Shown: positions 19,675-29,301, numbered from the stretch's first letter. The stretch is DNA of 64,000 nt from an uncultured Chloroflexota bacterium (GCA_902774215.1 CACYHU010000050.1:16664-80663); one strand, 5' to 3'. Numbers and translations are program-made. Notes: generated by a model not told the origin, from the letters alone.

Positions 19675-20418
19675 ATGAGTACACAGCCTCTGGTTGATGT
19701 GAGACACTTGAAACAGTATTTTCCGATTCGTACCGGATTCTTTGAAACAACACCGCTCAAAGCTGTGGATGATATTTCATTCTATGTAAATGAGGGCGAA
19801 ACGCTTGGCCTGGTCGGTGAATCAGGCTGCGGTAAAACAACCGCGGGACGTACGATTCTGCATCTCTACAAACCGACTGCAGGTGAGATTTATTATGATG
19901 GCAATCTGATCACAGAAAAGAATATCAAGAATTACCGCAAAGAAATGCAGATCGTTTTTCAGGATCCCTATTCTTCTCTTGATCCTCGTATGACCGTTGC
20001 GGATATTATCGGTGAGCCGCTTGATATTCATCATTTATACAGCAATAAAGCAGAAAGAACTGATAAGGTTCGTCATTTGATGGATCTGGTCGGATTGAAT
20101 TCCGAACAGGCGAACCGATATGCACATGAATTTTCAGGCGGTCAGCGTCAGCGTATCGGGATCGCCAGGGCACTTGCTGTAGACCCGAATTTTATCGTCT
20201 GCGATGAGCCGGTTTCCGCGCTGGATGTTTCCATTCAGGCTCAAATAATCAATACCTTTGAAGATCTGCAGAAAAAACTGAATATTGCTTATCTGTTTAT
20301 TGCCCATGATCTGTTAGTGGTAAGACATATGTCCAACAGGATCGCGGTAATGTATCTGGGAAGGATCGTTGAGACCGCGGATGCCTCATTCCCGCAAACG
20401 TATCCCTTTGGAGGGTGA
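19675..20418 (+). CDS. Peptide ABC importer ATPase, DppF/OppF-like, 3'-truncated by a frame lesion
   Basis: 247 residues in frame, against about 320 usual for DppF. The ATP-binding core is complete: Walker [19 protein letters not shown], signature FSGGQRQR, Walker B FIVCDEP and switch AHDLL, ending in [11 protein letters not shown]. The frame then runs into an unrelated tail ([11 protein letters not shown]) and stops. The expected C-terminal domain resumes in another frame (see 20392-20557). Missing are about 25 residues equivalent to the [13 protein letters not shown] segment. The core may still hydrolyse ATP, since the lost part is outside the catalytic domain. The alternative is a non-functional gene or an assembly error. 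Confidence 0.85.
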   Translation: MSTQPLVDVRHLKQYFPIRTGFFETTPLKAVDDISFYVNEGETLGLVGESGCGKTTAGRTILHLYKPTAGEIYYDGNLITEKNIKNYRKEMQIVFQDPYSSLDPRMTVADIIGEPLDIHHLYSNKAERTDKVRHLMDLVGLNSEQANRYAHEFSGGQRQRIGIARALAVDPNFIVCDEPVSALDVSIQAQIINTFEDLQKKLNIAYLFIAHDLLVVRHMSNRIAVMYLGRIVETADASFPQTYPFGG

Positions 20419-20557
20419 CGTTCCAAGTCCTTTACATATGCCATCCGGATGTTCTTTCCGAACGCGCTGCCGCTATGCGACAGAAAAATGTGCACAGGAA
20501 AGGCCTGAACTTCGTGAAGTTTCTCCGGGACATCAGGTGGCCTGCCACATTATTTAA
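20392..20557 (+). pseudogene. Detached C-terminal remnant of the DppF-like ATPase
   Basis: Reading one base ahead of the ATPase frame, this stretch encodes [16 protein letters not shown], then [12 protein letters not shown] and a final HQVACHI. This is exactly the conserved DppF C-terminal oligopeptide domain, with its Cys residues. No ribosome site or plausible start precedes it, so it is a fragment, not a gene. It shows that the truncation is recent, since the remnant is still well conserved. Confidence 0.8.
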
Positions 20558-20682
20558 TTCTGAAATCAGAAATAAATTATATCTGACTTCAATTGCTGTA
20601 GTCTGAAGACTGATTTCTAAAATGGTGTATCAACTATTTGGGAAAGATCCCGGATAGAAATTTATATAGGAGAAGATAAATA

Positions 20683-22971
20683 ATGAAGAAATTTTATCTG
20701 ATTTTGTCCGTACTGGCCATAGCACTGCTGTTAAGCGCCTGTGGCTCAAACCAGCCAGCTCCGACCGCTGCGCCCGCTGCGACTGAAGTTCCTACTGATA
20801 CTGTGATGGAAGAAGCTATCAAAGATTCAGCAGAAGCCGTTTCAGATACTGTCAATGAGGCTGGAAAAGCTGTAGAGGAAGCGGTCTCTGATGTTGCTGA
20901 AACCAAAGCCGAAGCAGATAAAGCAGTTGAAGAAGCTGTTACAGATGCTGTTCAGTCCGTTTCTGAAACCTACGATGAAGCTGAAAAAGCCGTAGCAGAA
21001 TCTGTTGAAGCTGCTGCTGCGTCTGTTTCTGAAACCTACGCTGAAGCCGAACAAGCTGTAAAAGATGCTATCGCTGATGGTTCTGATGCCGAGACAATTG
21101 CTGAAACCTACAAAGAAGCTGAAAAAGCAGTAGAAGAAGCTGTTGCAGATGCTGTTCAGTCTGTTTCTGATACTTACGATGAAGCTGAAAAAGCCGTAAG
21201 CGAAGCTGCTGCCGATGCTGTTGCTGCCGTTGATGATACCTCCAAGGAAGCTGCAAGTGTTGTTGAAGATGCTAAAGCTGACGCCGCTGAAGTCGTTAAA
21301 GATGCAGTTGCCGAAGTTGGATCCGCTGTGGAGGAAGGTTATGAAAATGTTCTTGCCAACAGCCCGTATCCGGACTGGAGAGAGTATGATGCCTTCATCA
21401 AGGAAATCAAGTCCACAACCGATTTTGCCGAACGTGCGGAGATGATGCATGAGGCTGAAGATATGCTGATGGATACCGGTGCCCTGCTGCCGATCTACTA
21501 TTACAACGATTATTATATGCAGTCCTCCAAGGTTAGCGGTATTTACAGCTCCCTGTTCGCGACCAAGTATTTCTACTACGCAACCAAAGAAGGCGACAAC
21601 ACTCTGAAGATCAACCTCTCTTCCGAACCGGATCATCTGGATCCTGCTCTGAACAGCTCTGTTGACGGTGCCTGTCTGGCAGCCAACTCATTCAGCGGTC
21701 TGTATGCCTACAATGCAGATGGCGAACTTGCCCCGCAGCTTGCCGAAGGTTACACACTTTCCGAAGATGGTCTGACCTACACCTTCACCCTGAAGGACGG
21801 CCTGAAATGGTCCGATGGTTCCGACCTGACTGCTGAAGACTTTGTCTACAGCTGGAAACGCGCTTCCGATCCGATGACCGGAGCCGACTATGCATACATG
21901 TTCGACGTTATCGCCGGCTACGATGAATTCCAGGCCGGTGACGCGGATGCCCTGAAGGTTTCCGCTCCGGATGCGAAGACCATCGTTGTCACGCTGAAGA
22001 GCCCCTGCGCCTATATGCTTGACCTGGTAGCCTTCCCGACCTACTTCCCTGTGAAGCAGTCTGTTGTGGAAGCGAAGGAAGACTGGGAAACCAACCCGGG
22101 TTCCTGGGCACAGGAAGCCGGCTTCGTCTCCAACGGTGCCTACACACTGGAAAGCTGGAACCATGATGAATCCATGGTTTACGTAAAGAACCCGTACTGG
22201 TATGACGCTGACAAGGTGTCTATCGAACGCATCGAATACATGCTGTCCGCAGATGACACCGCGATCTACGCTGCATACCGCGCCGGCGATCTTGATTTCG
22301 CCGATACCGTTCCTACCGATGAGATCGCATCACTGATCGAAAACAAGGATCCGGAATTCCACATCGTTGACGAACTGGGTACCTACTATGTGATCTTCAA
22401 CGTGAAGAGCCCGCTGTTTGACGGAAAGACCGCTGAACAGGCCAGTGCCATGCGCAAAGCCTTCGGTCTGCTTGTTGACCGCCAGTACATCATCGATACT
22501 GTCGGACAGACCGGACAGAAGATCGCCACATCCTTCCTGCCTGCCGGTATGGCAGACGGCAACGGCGGCATCTTCAAGGATGCAGAAGCCTGGGATTACC
22601 CGGTGGATGACGGCTACTATGGTACCGAAGTTGATGTTGACGGTGCCCGCGAACTGCTCGAATTTGCCGGATTCGAATTCGGTGAAGATGGCAAGCTTTC
22701 CCCGGAAACCCCGATCAGCTTTGAATATCTGACCAATCAGACCTCCGCTCATGTTGCGATTGCAGAATGTATCCAGCAGGATCTTGCGGAAGTCGGTATT
22801 GAAATGACCATCCGCTCCATTGACTGGAACGTGTTCCTCAATGAACGTAAGGAAGGCAACTACGATATCGCCCGCAACGGTTGGATCGCTGACTTCAACG
22901 ACCCGATCAACATGCTGGAAATGTGGACCACCGACTCCGGCAATAACGATGCCCAGTTCGGCCGCTACTAA
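20683..22971 (+). CDS. Peptide-binding lipoprotein (SBP family 5), apparently circularly permuted, with an N-terminal helical repeat
   Basis: 762 residues. Lipobox LSAC (Cys20) follows a signal peptide, so it is lipid-anchored outside the membrane. Residues 41-222 are an Ala/Glu/Val-rich helical region with four near-copies of a SVSETYDEAEKAV unit. Residues 226-303 (DWREYDAFIKEIKSTTD, MHEAEDML, LLPIYYYND, ATKYFYYATKE) match what is normally the C-terminal end of DppA/OppA-type proteins. Residues 304-762 begin with the normal mature N-terminus (NTLKINLSSEPDHLDPAL) and stop at SGNNDAQFGRY, exactly where the C-terminal segment should follow. The order of domains is therefore permuted. Codons in 226-762 are rich in C-ending forms, unlike the helical repeat. 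Last gene of the operon. Confidence 0.88.
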   Translation: MKKFYLILSVLAIALLLSACGSNQPAPTAAPAATEVPTDTVMEEAIKDSAEAVSDTVNEAGKAVEEAVSDVAETKAEADKAVEEAVTDAVQSVSETYDEAEKAVAESVEAAAASVSETYAEAEQAVKDAIADGSDAETIAETYKEAEKAVEEAVADAVQSVSDTYDEAEKAVSEAAADAVAAVDDTSKEAASVVEDAKADAAEVVKDAVAEVGSAVEEGYENVLANSPYPDWREYDAFIKEIKSTTDFAERAEMMHEAEDMLMDTGALLPIYYYNDYYMQSSKVSGIYSSLFATKYFYYATKEGDNTLKINLSSEPDHLDPALNSSVDGACLAANSFSGLYAYNADGELAPQLAEGYTLSEDGLTYTFTLKDGLKWSDGSDLTAEDFVYSWKRASDPMTGADYAYMFDVIAGYDEFQAGDADALKVSAPDAKTIVVTLKSPCAYMLDLVAFPTYFPVKQSVVEAKEDWETNPGSWAQEAGFVSNGAYTLESWNHDESMVYVKNPYWYDADKVSIERIEYMLSADDTAIYAAYRAGDLDFADTVPTDEIASLIENKDPEFHIVDELGTYYVIFNVKSPLFDGKTAEQASAMRKAFGLLVDRQYIIDTVGQTGQKIATSFLPAGMADGNGGIFKDAEAWDYPVDDGYYGTEVDVDGARELLEFAGFEFGEDGKLSPETPISFEYLTNQTSAHVAIAECIQQDLAEVGIEMTIRSIDWNVFLNERKEGNYDIARNGWIADFNDPINMLEMWTTDSGNNDAQFGRY

Positions 22972-22987
22972 TATCTGTTAGAATTTG

Positions 22988-23020
22988 AAAAAAGCCGCTC
23001 CTGAAAAGGAGCGGTTTTTT
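22988..23020 (+). terminator. Terminator of the second peptide-importer operon
   Basis: Stem CCGCTCCT / AGGAGCGG flanked by an A-run and TTTTTT, directly after the lipoprotein stop codon. Confidence 0.9.
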
Positions 23021-23082
23021 CAATAACAGGAATAATGTATTGCCTGGAACTTAGACGATCAGGAACTTATTCTGAAAAAATA

Positions 23083-23145
23083 AAGCAGCTGTGTTATCTG
23101 CGCTTCACCGGTTTCACGGATGTAGTGTGAATAAAACAGCTGCTT
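23083..23145. terminator. Inverted repeat, likely terminator of the glsB-like gene
   Basis: Arms AAGCAGCTGT (23083-23092) and ACAGCTGCTT (23136-23145), T-rich on both outer sides. It lies downstream of the minus-strand gene at 23169. Confidence 0.55.
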
Positions 23146-23168
23146 GTTTTTGAATGGATAAACGGTTT

Positions 23169-23408
23169 TTATTTTTTTATAAATTTGTTGTAAATAAACA
23201 GTATCAGGCAGGCGCCGGCAAGCGAAAAAGCAATGTCTCCGACTAAACTGTCACTGGAGATTTTCAGCAGATCTGCGATAAATTTACCCAGGATGGAACC
23301 GCCCCAGCCAAGAAGAAAATTGATCAGCAATCCATGATCGCTTTTCATGATTTTTCCGGCAAGCCAACCAACAAGAGTACCTATAATTATTGAAGCAAGC
23401 CAACCCAT
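23169..23408 (-). CDS. GlsB/YeaQ/YmgE-family small membrane protein
   Basis: 79 residues, normal for this family of transglycosylase-associated proteins. Three hydrophobic segments are visible: GWLASIIIGTLVGWLAG at the start, a Gly-rich middle segment LLGWGGSILGKFIADLL, and a C-terminal LAGACLILFIYN. The GWLAG-K-IMK motif and the internal Gly-Gly turn are characteristic. Family members are often stress-induced in other bacteria, but the biochemical role is not established. It is preceded by a GGAGGG-type ribosome site and stands alone. Confidence 0.8.
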   Translation of the reverse strand: MGWLASIIIGTLVGWLAGKIMKSDHGLLINFLLGWGGSILGKFIADLLKISSDSLVGDIAFSLAGACLILFIYNKFIKK

Positions 23409-23802
23409 ATTTCCCTCCTTATAAATGATATATGATATATAGTGATTATACTCAATAAAAATAAATCAATGGGTTTATATGAATATAAATATATTACCTG
23501 AAATAACAAAAATTAATACAAAATTAATAAGATATTTGCATATTATGAAAAAGTTGTTCCCAATTTTAACTTAATAAAACAATATTTCCTTATTTCTAAT
23601 TGTAACATGAACCGGAAATAAATTCGTAATTATTTTGAATGAAGAAAGCAAACCCGGATATCTGTTTTCAACAAGAAAACACAGCGAAGATAACAGTTTA
23701 TACCTGTAGAATTCGAAGCAAGCCCACAATGTACTGTACTGCGGACTGAATTAAATATGAATTAAATCGTATTATAATTAATTAAACAACAAGGAGGTAT
23801 TT
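23409..23802. other. AT-rich intergenic region without gene
   Basis: About 390 bases, strongly AT-rich, divergent between the glsB-like gene and the alkylsulfatase-like gene. No ORF with a ribosome site and no RNA gene was seen. A TATAAT at 23773-23778 and AAGGAGG at about 23791-23797 belong to the downstream gene. Confidence 0.5.
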
Positions 23803-23870
23803 ATGCAAAAAACACAATCATATAAAATGACTTTTATTTTATGTCTGCTTTTGCTCATGCTCTGTACGCC
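23803..23870 (+). other. Out-of-frame signal-peptide segment of the alkylsulfatase-like gene
   Basis: ATG 23803 lies 5 bases after AAGGAGG and opens a frame that begins with a typical signal peptide: a short polar start, then FILCLLLLMLC. That frame reaches a stop within about 50 codons. The enzyme continues in a different frame, beginning AAANAAWYD, which looks like the expected cleavage region. One base appears to be missing near 23860-23870. See the enzyme entry. Confidence 0.7.
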
Positions 23871-25751
23871 GCTGCGAACGCGGCCTGGTATGACACATTG
23901 GATTTCAGCGACGAGACTGAGAAGGAGAATGCTCTCCGCGGACTGATCGAAGCACCGGAAAGTGTAGTGATCTACCGGGACGATGGCGTTGTCGCATGGA
24001 GTGTCGATTCATTTGATTTTGTCCGTGATGCGGAAGCTCCGGAAACTGTGAACCCGAGTTTATGGCGCCATACACAGCTGAACACCTATGCCGGCCTTTT
24101 TGAAGTAACAGACGGGATCTATCAGGTACGCGGCTACGATATGGCCAATGCAACATTTATTCGTACCGATAACGGTTGGATCGTCTTTGATGTACTGATG
24201 TGCAAGGAAGACATGGAAGCCGCCAAAGCGCTGATGGAAAAGCATTTCGGCCCGATCGATGTAAAAGCTGTCCTTTACAGTCATTCACATATCGATCATT
24301 ATGGCGGTATCTTTGGACTGATTAATGAGGAAGATGCGGCAGACGCTTCGCTTTCACTTGAAGAACAGCTGGCTTCCGGTAAGGTCGTTGTATTAGCGCC
24401 GCAGGGATTCCTGGAACATGCTGTCAGTGAAAACCTTTATGCCGGACCTGCAATGGGAAGAAGAGCACAGTACCAATATGGCGCGCTCATGAACCCGGGA
24501 GAAACCGGACGCATGGCAATCGGTATCGGACTTGGACAGTCTGTCGGCACTGTTGGATTGCTTGCTCCGACATACGAAGTCTGCAGCAATGAAACGATCG
24601 TTATCGACGGACTTGAAATACAGTTCCAGCTGACACCGGGAACGGAAGCTCCCGCGGAAATGAACGCCTGGTTCCCGCGCTACAAAGGTCTTTGGCTTGC
24701 TGAAAACTGCACCGGTACCATGCACAATATTTATACGTTGCGCGGTGCACAGGTGAGAGATGCGGCTGCATGGGCAAAATATATTCTGGAAGCTGAATAT
24801 CTGTTTGGCGATGAGGTAGAGGTGGTGTTCCAGAGCCACAACTGGCCGCATTGGGGAAATGAAACCATTCATAATTATATGGAAGATACCGCGGCTGTCT
24901 ATCAGTACATCAATAACCAGACACTGCATTACATCAACCAGGGTATGACTTCGGCTGAGATTTCCCGGACACTCACACTGCCGGAACGTCTGAATAAAGT
25001 ATGGTATACACGTCAATATTACGGAACGCTCTCCCATAACATCAAAGCTGTATACCAGCGCTATATGGGATGGTATGATGCGAATCCTGTGAACCTTAAT
25101 CCGCTTATGCCGGAAGATACGGCGAAAAAATGGGTCGAATATCTGGGTGATGTGGACGCAGTACTGGAAAAGGCCCGGGCTGATTATGAAAAGGGTGAAT
25201 ATCAGTGGGTGGCGCAGATCACAAAAGAACTGGTTTTCGCTGATCCGACAAATCAGGCTGCACGCGACCTGTGCGCGGATGCTCTGGAGCAGATGGGATA
25301 TCAGGCTGAAAGCGGTCCATGGCGCAGTGCCTATCTGATGGGCGCCTGGGAACTTCGGGAAGGCAACCAGGCTGATAAGGAAGGCACTGTTCTTGGACGT
25401 GAAAAAACGATCCTGGGCATGACAGTTGAAATGGTCCTGACTTATATTGACATCATGACAGATGCTTTGGCAGCCCAGAACGATGATTTTTCGCTGAAGC
25501 TCAATATCGCGGATACAGGAGAAGTATTCAGGGTCATCCGCCGCGATGGTGTCCTGATGGTATATAAGGGTGAAACTGATATCGAAACTGACTGCACGAT
25601 GACCTGCGGAAGGCTTCAGCTACTGGCTCTGATGAACGGAAATATGGATGTCACTGCCAATATGAAGATCGAAGGAGATGAAACGGTTCCCGTCAGATTG
25701 GTGAAGTATATGACACCGATCAACCGTAATTTCAATATCATCGAACCGTAA
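23841..25751 (+). CDS. Alkyl/aryl-sulfatase-like metallo-beta-lactamase-fold hydrolase
   Basis: 636 residues counted from ATG 23841, which has no ribosome site; the true start is probably 23803, separated by a frameshift. The zinc site is intact: HSHIDHYGG (about 148-156), AENCTGTMHN and an NIYTLRGA-VRD block, and SHNWPHWGNE. The last two are hallmarks of the SdsA1/BDS1 alkylsulfatase family, distinguishing it from ordinary beta-lactamases. A helical dimerisation-type region follows (about 380-500) and a C-terminal sterol-carrier-protein-like domain (about 520-636), also typical of the family. The expected reaction is hydrolysis of alkyl sulfate esters to alcohol and sulfate. A signal peptide suggests it works outside the membrane. 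Substrate is not proven. Confidence 0.85.
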   Translation: MSAFAHALYAAANAAWYDTLDFSDETEKENALRGLIEAPESVVIYRDDGVVAWSVDSFDFVRDAEAPETVNPSLWRHTQLNTYAGLFEVTDGIYQVRGYDMANATFIRTDNGWIVFDVLMCKEDMEAAKALMEKHFGPIDVKAVLYSHSHIDHYGGIFGLINEEDAADASLSLEEQLASGKVVVLAPQGFLEHAVSENLYAGPAMGRRAQYQYGALMNPGETGRMAIGIGLGQSVGTVGLLAPTYEVCSNETIVIDGLEIQFQLTPGTEAPAEMNAWFPRYKGLWLAENCTGTMHNIYTLRGAQVRDAAAWAKYILEAEYLFGDEVEVVFQSHNWPHWGNETIHNYMEDTAAVYQYINNQTLHYINQGMTSAEISRTLTLPERLNKVWYTRQYYGTLSHNIKAVYQRYMGWYDANPVNLNPLMPEDTAKKWVEYLGDVDAVLEKARADYEKGEYQWVAQITKELVFADPTNQAARDLCADALEQMGYQAESGPWRSAYLMGAWELREGNQADKEGTVLGREKTILGMTVEMVLTYIDIMTDALAAQNDDFSLKLNIADTGEVFRVIRRDGVLMVYKGETDIETDCTMTCGRLQLLALMNGNMDVTANMKIEGDETVPVRLVKYMTPINRNFNIIEP

Positions 25752-25767
25752 CCGGTATGACAAACAT

Positions 25768-25800
25768 AAAGGTGCATATGCCTTCAGGCGATGCACCTTC
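25768..25800 (+). terminator. Hairpin after the alkylsulfatase-like gene
   Basis: AAGGTGCAT / ATGCACCTT arms around a 13-base loop, starting 17 bases after the stop codon. The T-tract is weak. Confidence 0.5.
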
Positions 25801-25822
25801 ATGGCTTGATCCAGCCGAAAAA

Positions 25823-25862
25823 TGAAAAGACCACCGGTCATCAGGCCGGTGGTCAGTTTTTA
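25823..25862. terminator. Bidirectional terminator between alkylsulfatase-like gene and pckA
   Basis: Perfect GACCACCGG (25829-25837) and CCGGTGGTC (25846-25854) arms with T-runs on both outer sides, between convergent genes. Confidence 0.88.
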
Positions 25863-25876
25863 ATTATCTGTTATGC

Positions 25877-27493
25877 TCAGTCAAGCTTCGGACCGGCGGC
25901 GACAAGGGCCTTGCCGGCTTCATTGGTTTCGTATTTCTTGAAGTTCTTAATGAAGCGGCCGGCCAGATCCTTTGCCTTGGTTTCCCATTCGGAAGCATCG
26001 GCATAGGTGTCGCGGGGATCGAGAATGGCAGGATCCACACCCGGCAGTTCGGTCGGAACTTCGAAATCGAAGTACGGGATCTGCTTTGTGGGGGCTTTCA
26101 GAACATCGCCGTTCAGGATAGCATCGATAATACCGCGGGTATCTTTGATGGAGATGCGCTTGCCGGTACCGTTCCAGCCGGTGTTGACCAGATAAGCCTT
26201 TGCGCCGGACTGCTGCATGCGTTTCACAAGTTCTTCACCGTATTTGGTCGGATGCAGTTCCAGGAAGGCCTGGCCGAAGCAGGCGGAGAAGGTCGGTGTA
26301 GGTTCAGTAATACCGCGTTCCGTACCTGCCAGTTTGGCGGTGAAACCGGAAAGGAAGTAGTACTGGGTCTGTTCCGGGGTCAGGATAGAGACAGGAGGCA
26401 GAACACCGAAGGCGTCCGCGGAAAGGAAGATCACGTTTTCAGCTGCCGGACCTGCAGAGATCGGGCGGACATTCTTGACGATCTTTTCAATGTGTTCGAT
26501 AGGATAGGAAACACGTGTGTTTTCGGTGACGGATTTGTCTGCGAAATCGATCTTGCCGTTTTCGTCAACAGTGACATTTTCCAGCAGGGCATCGCGGCGG
26601 ATAGCGTTATAGATGTCAGGTTCGGAATCCTTATCCAGATTGATAACTTTCGCATAGCAGCCGCCTTCGAAGTTGAAGACGCCTTCATCATCCCAGCCGT
26701 GTTCGTCATCACCGATGAGCAAGCGCTTCGGATCGGTTGAAAGGGTAGTCTTACCGGTGCCGGAGAGACCGAAGAAGATGGCGGTGTGATTGCCATCCAT
26801 ATCGGTGTTGGCTGAGCAGTGCATTGCTGCGATACCCTTCAGCGGCAGGTAGTAGTTCATCATGGAGAACATACCCTTCTTCATTTCGCCGCCGTACCAG
26901 GTGTTGATGATGACCTGTTCACGGGTGGAGATGTTGAAGGCAACAGCTGTTTCGGAGTTAAGACCCATTTCCTTATAGTTCTCAACTTTGGCCTTGGAAG
27001 CGCAGTAGACAGTGAAATCCGGAGTGAATTCAGCTTCTTCTTCAGCAGTCGGTTTGATGAACATATTGCGGACAAAGTGAGCCTGCCAGGCAACTTCCAT
27101 AATGAAGCGGACAGCCATACGGGTGTCATGGTTTGCACCGCAGAAAGCATCCACGACAAAGAGACGTTTGCCGGAAAGCTGGTTGATAGCGATGTCTTTT
27201 AATGCAGCCCAGTTTTCCATGCTCAGGACATGGTTGTCATTCGGATACTCCGGTGTGGTCCACCAGACAGTATTTTTGGAGTTCTCGTCCATGACAATAT
27301 ATTTGTCCTTAGGAGAACGTCCGGTGTAGATGCCGGTCATGACATTGACTGCGCCGAGTTCAGTCAGCTGGCCTTTTTCATAGCCGGTCAGTTCAGGTTT
27401 CAGTTCTTCTTCGTAAAGAAAATCATACGAAGGATTGTAAACAATTTCGGTTGTCCCGGTGATCCCTAATTTCTCGAGATTCAATTCTGCCAT
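25877..27493 (-). CDS. pckA: Phosphoenolpyruvate carboxykinase (ATP)
   Basis: 538 residues from ATG 27493, eight bases after GAGG; a GTG one codon earlier is less well placed. The protein is a full-length ATP-type enzyme that interconverts oxaloacetate plus ATP with phosphoenolpyruvate plus CO2 and ADP in the cytoplasm. Diagnostic motifs are the PCK P-loop [11 protein letters not shown], the metal/substrate motif [19 protein letters not shown], and the N-terminal GRSPKDK substrate-binding segment. In anaerobes it often runs toward oxaloacetate, making ATP; direction cannot be told from sequence. The gene is monocistronic, with its own terminator. Confidence 0.97.
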   Translation of the reverse strand: MAELNLEKLGITGTTEIVYNPSYDFLYEEELKPELTGYEKGQLTELGAVNVMTGIYTGRSPKDKYIVMDENSKNTVWWTTPEYPNDNHVLSMENWAALKDIAINQLSGKRLFVVDAFCGANHDTRMAVRFIMEVAWQAHFVRNMFIKPTAEEEAEFTPDFTVYCASKAKVENYKEMGLNSETAVAFNISTREQVIINTWYGGEMKKGMFSMMNYYLPLKGIAAMHCSANTDMDGNHTAIFFGLSGTGKTTLSTDPKRLLIGDDEHGWDDEGVFNFEGGCYAKVINLDKDSEPDIYNAIRRDALLENVTVDENGKIDFADKSVTENTRVSYPIEHIEKIVKNVRPISAGPAAENVIFLSADAFGVLPPVSILTPEQTQYYFLSGFTAKLAGTERGITEPTPTFSACFGQAFLELHPTKYGEELVKRMQQSGAKAYLVNTGWNGTGKRISIKDTRGIIDAILNGDVLKAPTKQIPYFDFEVPTELPGVDPAILDPRDTYADASEWETKAKDLAGRFIKNFKKYETNEAGKALVAAGPKLD

Positions 27494-27681
27494 CACTAAT
27501 TCCTCTTTCTTTTGTGATGAAAATATTACAAAATTATGTTTTATTGATATTTATTAACTCTCAATGCCCGGATATCGGATGCAATGAAGAATATAATATT
27601 TATCGCCTTATAATATTCTATCATTATTCACAGACATCTGAAATAAAAATGTTATTTGTGAACAAATTATTAACAAATAAA

Positions 27682-29301
27682 TTATCTACTGTCTTTTTTT
27701 GTGCGTTTGTGCGTATACATATTTTTATCAGCACGGCGGATGATATCGCTAACAAGATGATCTGTATTATGATCAAATTCCGAAAGTCCCACGGCGAGAT
27801 GAACTTCTTCCCATTTGTTGATAGCAGAACCAGAGATTTCCTTTTCGGATTTTTCAAGGTGGCGAAGAAGTTCTTCCCGGTTCTGATAATCATCATTCTG
27901 CAGGATTACGACGAATTCATCTCCGCCGATACGGAAAACCGGACTGTGCTGGAAAACCTGACAAATCAACCGGCAGGCAGTTTTCAAATAGATATCACCT
28001 TTATCATGTCCGAAATTATCATTGATGGACTTGAGGTCATCGCAGTCAAACATACAGATCGCAAATTCCGTGTTTTCGCTGTTATTATCTATTTCAGACT
28101 GCAGAGCGTTGACAGCATCTGAAAAAGCACCTTTGTTTTTTACGGATGTAAGGGCGTCGACATATACACGTTTATTCAGGTCGGAGATATGCTCCTTCAT
28201 ATGATTTGTAAGATTATTGAAGGTTCTTGTAAGACGTCCAACTTCATTGTCATCATCATATGATAATGAAATGTCATAATTTCCTTTATCCACCTTTTCC
28301 GCGGCATTGATCAGATCTTCAAGCGGTTTTGTGATATGTCCCATATAAGTCAAGGTGACGATACTCATTATCAGCAATACAATGAGAGATGCGAAAATGT
28401 TTTCCCGGATCAGCCTCTGCCAGTCTCCTTCTGTCTCGGTTATCGGAACTGAAACAGTCAGGCGCATACCATTGCAAAGAGGCAGCCATGCAGCCTGTTT
28501 TTTTACACCGTCAAAAGTATACTGGAAAAAAGTGCTGCTGCTGTCAATTCCGTCAGGTATTTCGATAGCTTTCTCTTCTGTCAGAAGTGCAACATCTGTC
28601 CGCGGATGATAAAAAATCATTCCCTTTTCATCACTTAAAAATGCATAACCATTTTTGTGAAGTCTGATGCTGGTAACCTGTTCCGCCATGGTGGCGTAAT
28701 CAATTTCGATCCCTACAACACCTACAAACTGCGTTTTCCAGTAAATCGGGACATTGTACGAAATAACACGCTTATCGAGATTATCCGTAATATACGGCGG
28801 CAGCCAGACAGGTTTTCCTTCATATTTGGGAACCGTAAACCAGACAAGCTGTGATGTATCTTTTGTATCATACAGTGTAATATCGGTGACTTCATGTTCA
28901 ACGAACCCGTTTCCATCAAGATTGGTATACCAGAAGCCTTTCACGCTGTCAGAAATTTCGGGGTCGATTCGGTAATAGTAAGTCAGCACACCTTGGGTTC
29001 TGTACGCAATGGTCTCAAAAAAATCCGAAACGCGTTTGATATGCTGCTGCAATTGCCCTGTTTCCAAACCATCCAGGTCGTATTCGACATAAGATGATAC
29101 CTTTTCGACTGATTTCTGTACATTGTCAAAGTAATAATCAAGGTTTCGCTTACCGGTCTCACACAATAAAAGAAGTGTCTGGCTCGATTCAATACGTTCA
29201 TTTTTTCGAATAAACAAAACACTGAGGAACGTTACGAACGCAACAGAGATCGCAATCATAAAAATTGTCATTAATGTTATTTTAGACCGCAGTGAATGCA
29301 T
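27682..29301 (-). CDS. Membrane diguanylate cyclase with Cache sensor, HAMP and GGDEF domains
   Basis: 539 residues. An N-terminal membrane helix (about 8-31) and a second (about 305-325) enclose an extracytoplasmic sensor of the double Cache type, with a YFDNVQKSVEKVS helix and an FVGVVGIEIDYATM strand. A HAMP linker follows (about 327-380), then a GGDEF domain with an intact active site RIGGDEF at 457-463. It should make cyclic-di-GMP from two GTP in response to an external ligand. No RxxD product-inhibition site is visible ahead of GGDEF. It lies 22 bases after a gene for a GGDEF-EAL protein and is probably co-transcribed with it. Confidence 0.9.
   Translation of the reverse strand: MHSLRSKITLMTIFMIAISVAFVTFLSVLFIRKNERIESSQTLLLLCETGKRNLDYYFDNVQKSVEKVSSYVEYDLDGLETGQLQQHIKRVSDFFETIAYRTQGVLTYYYRIDPEISDSVKGFWYTNLDGNGFVEHEVTDITLYDTKDTSQLVWFTVPKYEGKPVWLPPYITDNLDKRVISYNVPIYWKTQFVGVVGIEIDYATMAEQVTSIRLHKNGYAFLSDEKGMIFYHPRTDVALLTEEKAIEIPDGIDSSSTFFQYTFDGVKKQAAWLPLCNGMRLTVSVPITETEGDWQRLIRENIFASLIVLLIMSIVTLTYMGHITKPLEDLINAAEKVDKGNYDISLSYDDDNEVGRLTRTFNNLTNHMKEHISDLNKRVYVDALTSVKNKGAFSDAVNALQSEIDNNSENTEFAICMFDCDDLKSINDNFGHDKGDIYLKTACRLICQVFQHSPVFRIGGDEFVVILQNDDYQNREELLRHLEKSEKEISGSAINKWEEVHLAVGLSEFDHNTDHLVSDIIRRADKNMYTHKRTKKDSR

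Noticed and set aside
20842..21636. 264-codon open frame antisense to the lipoprotein's helical repeat
   Set aside because: Produced by the repetitive Ala/Glu codons of the sense gene; low-complexity product and no start signals.
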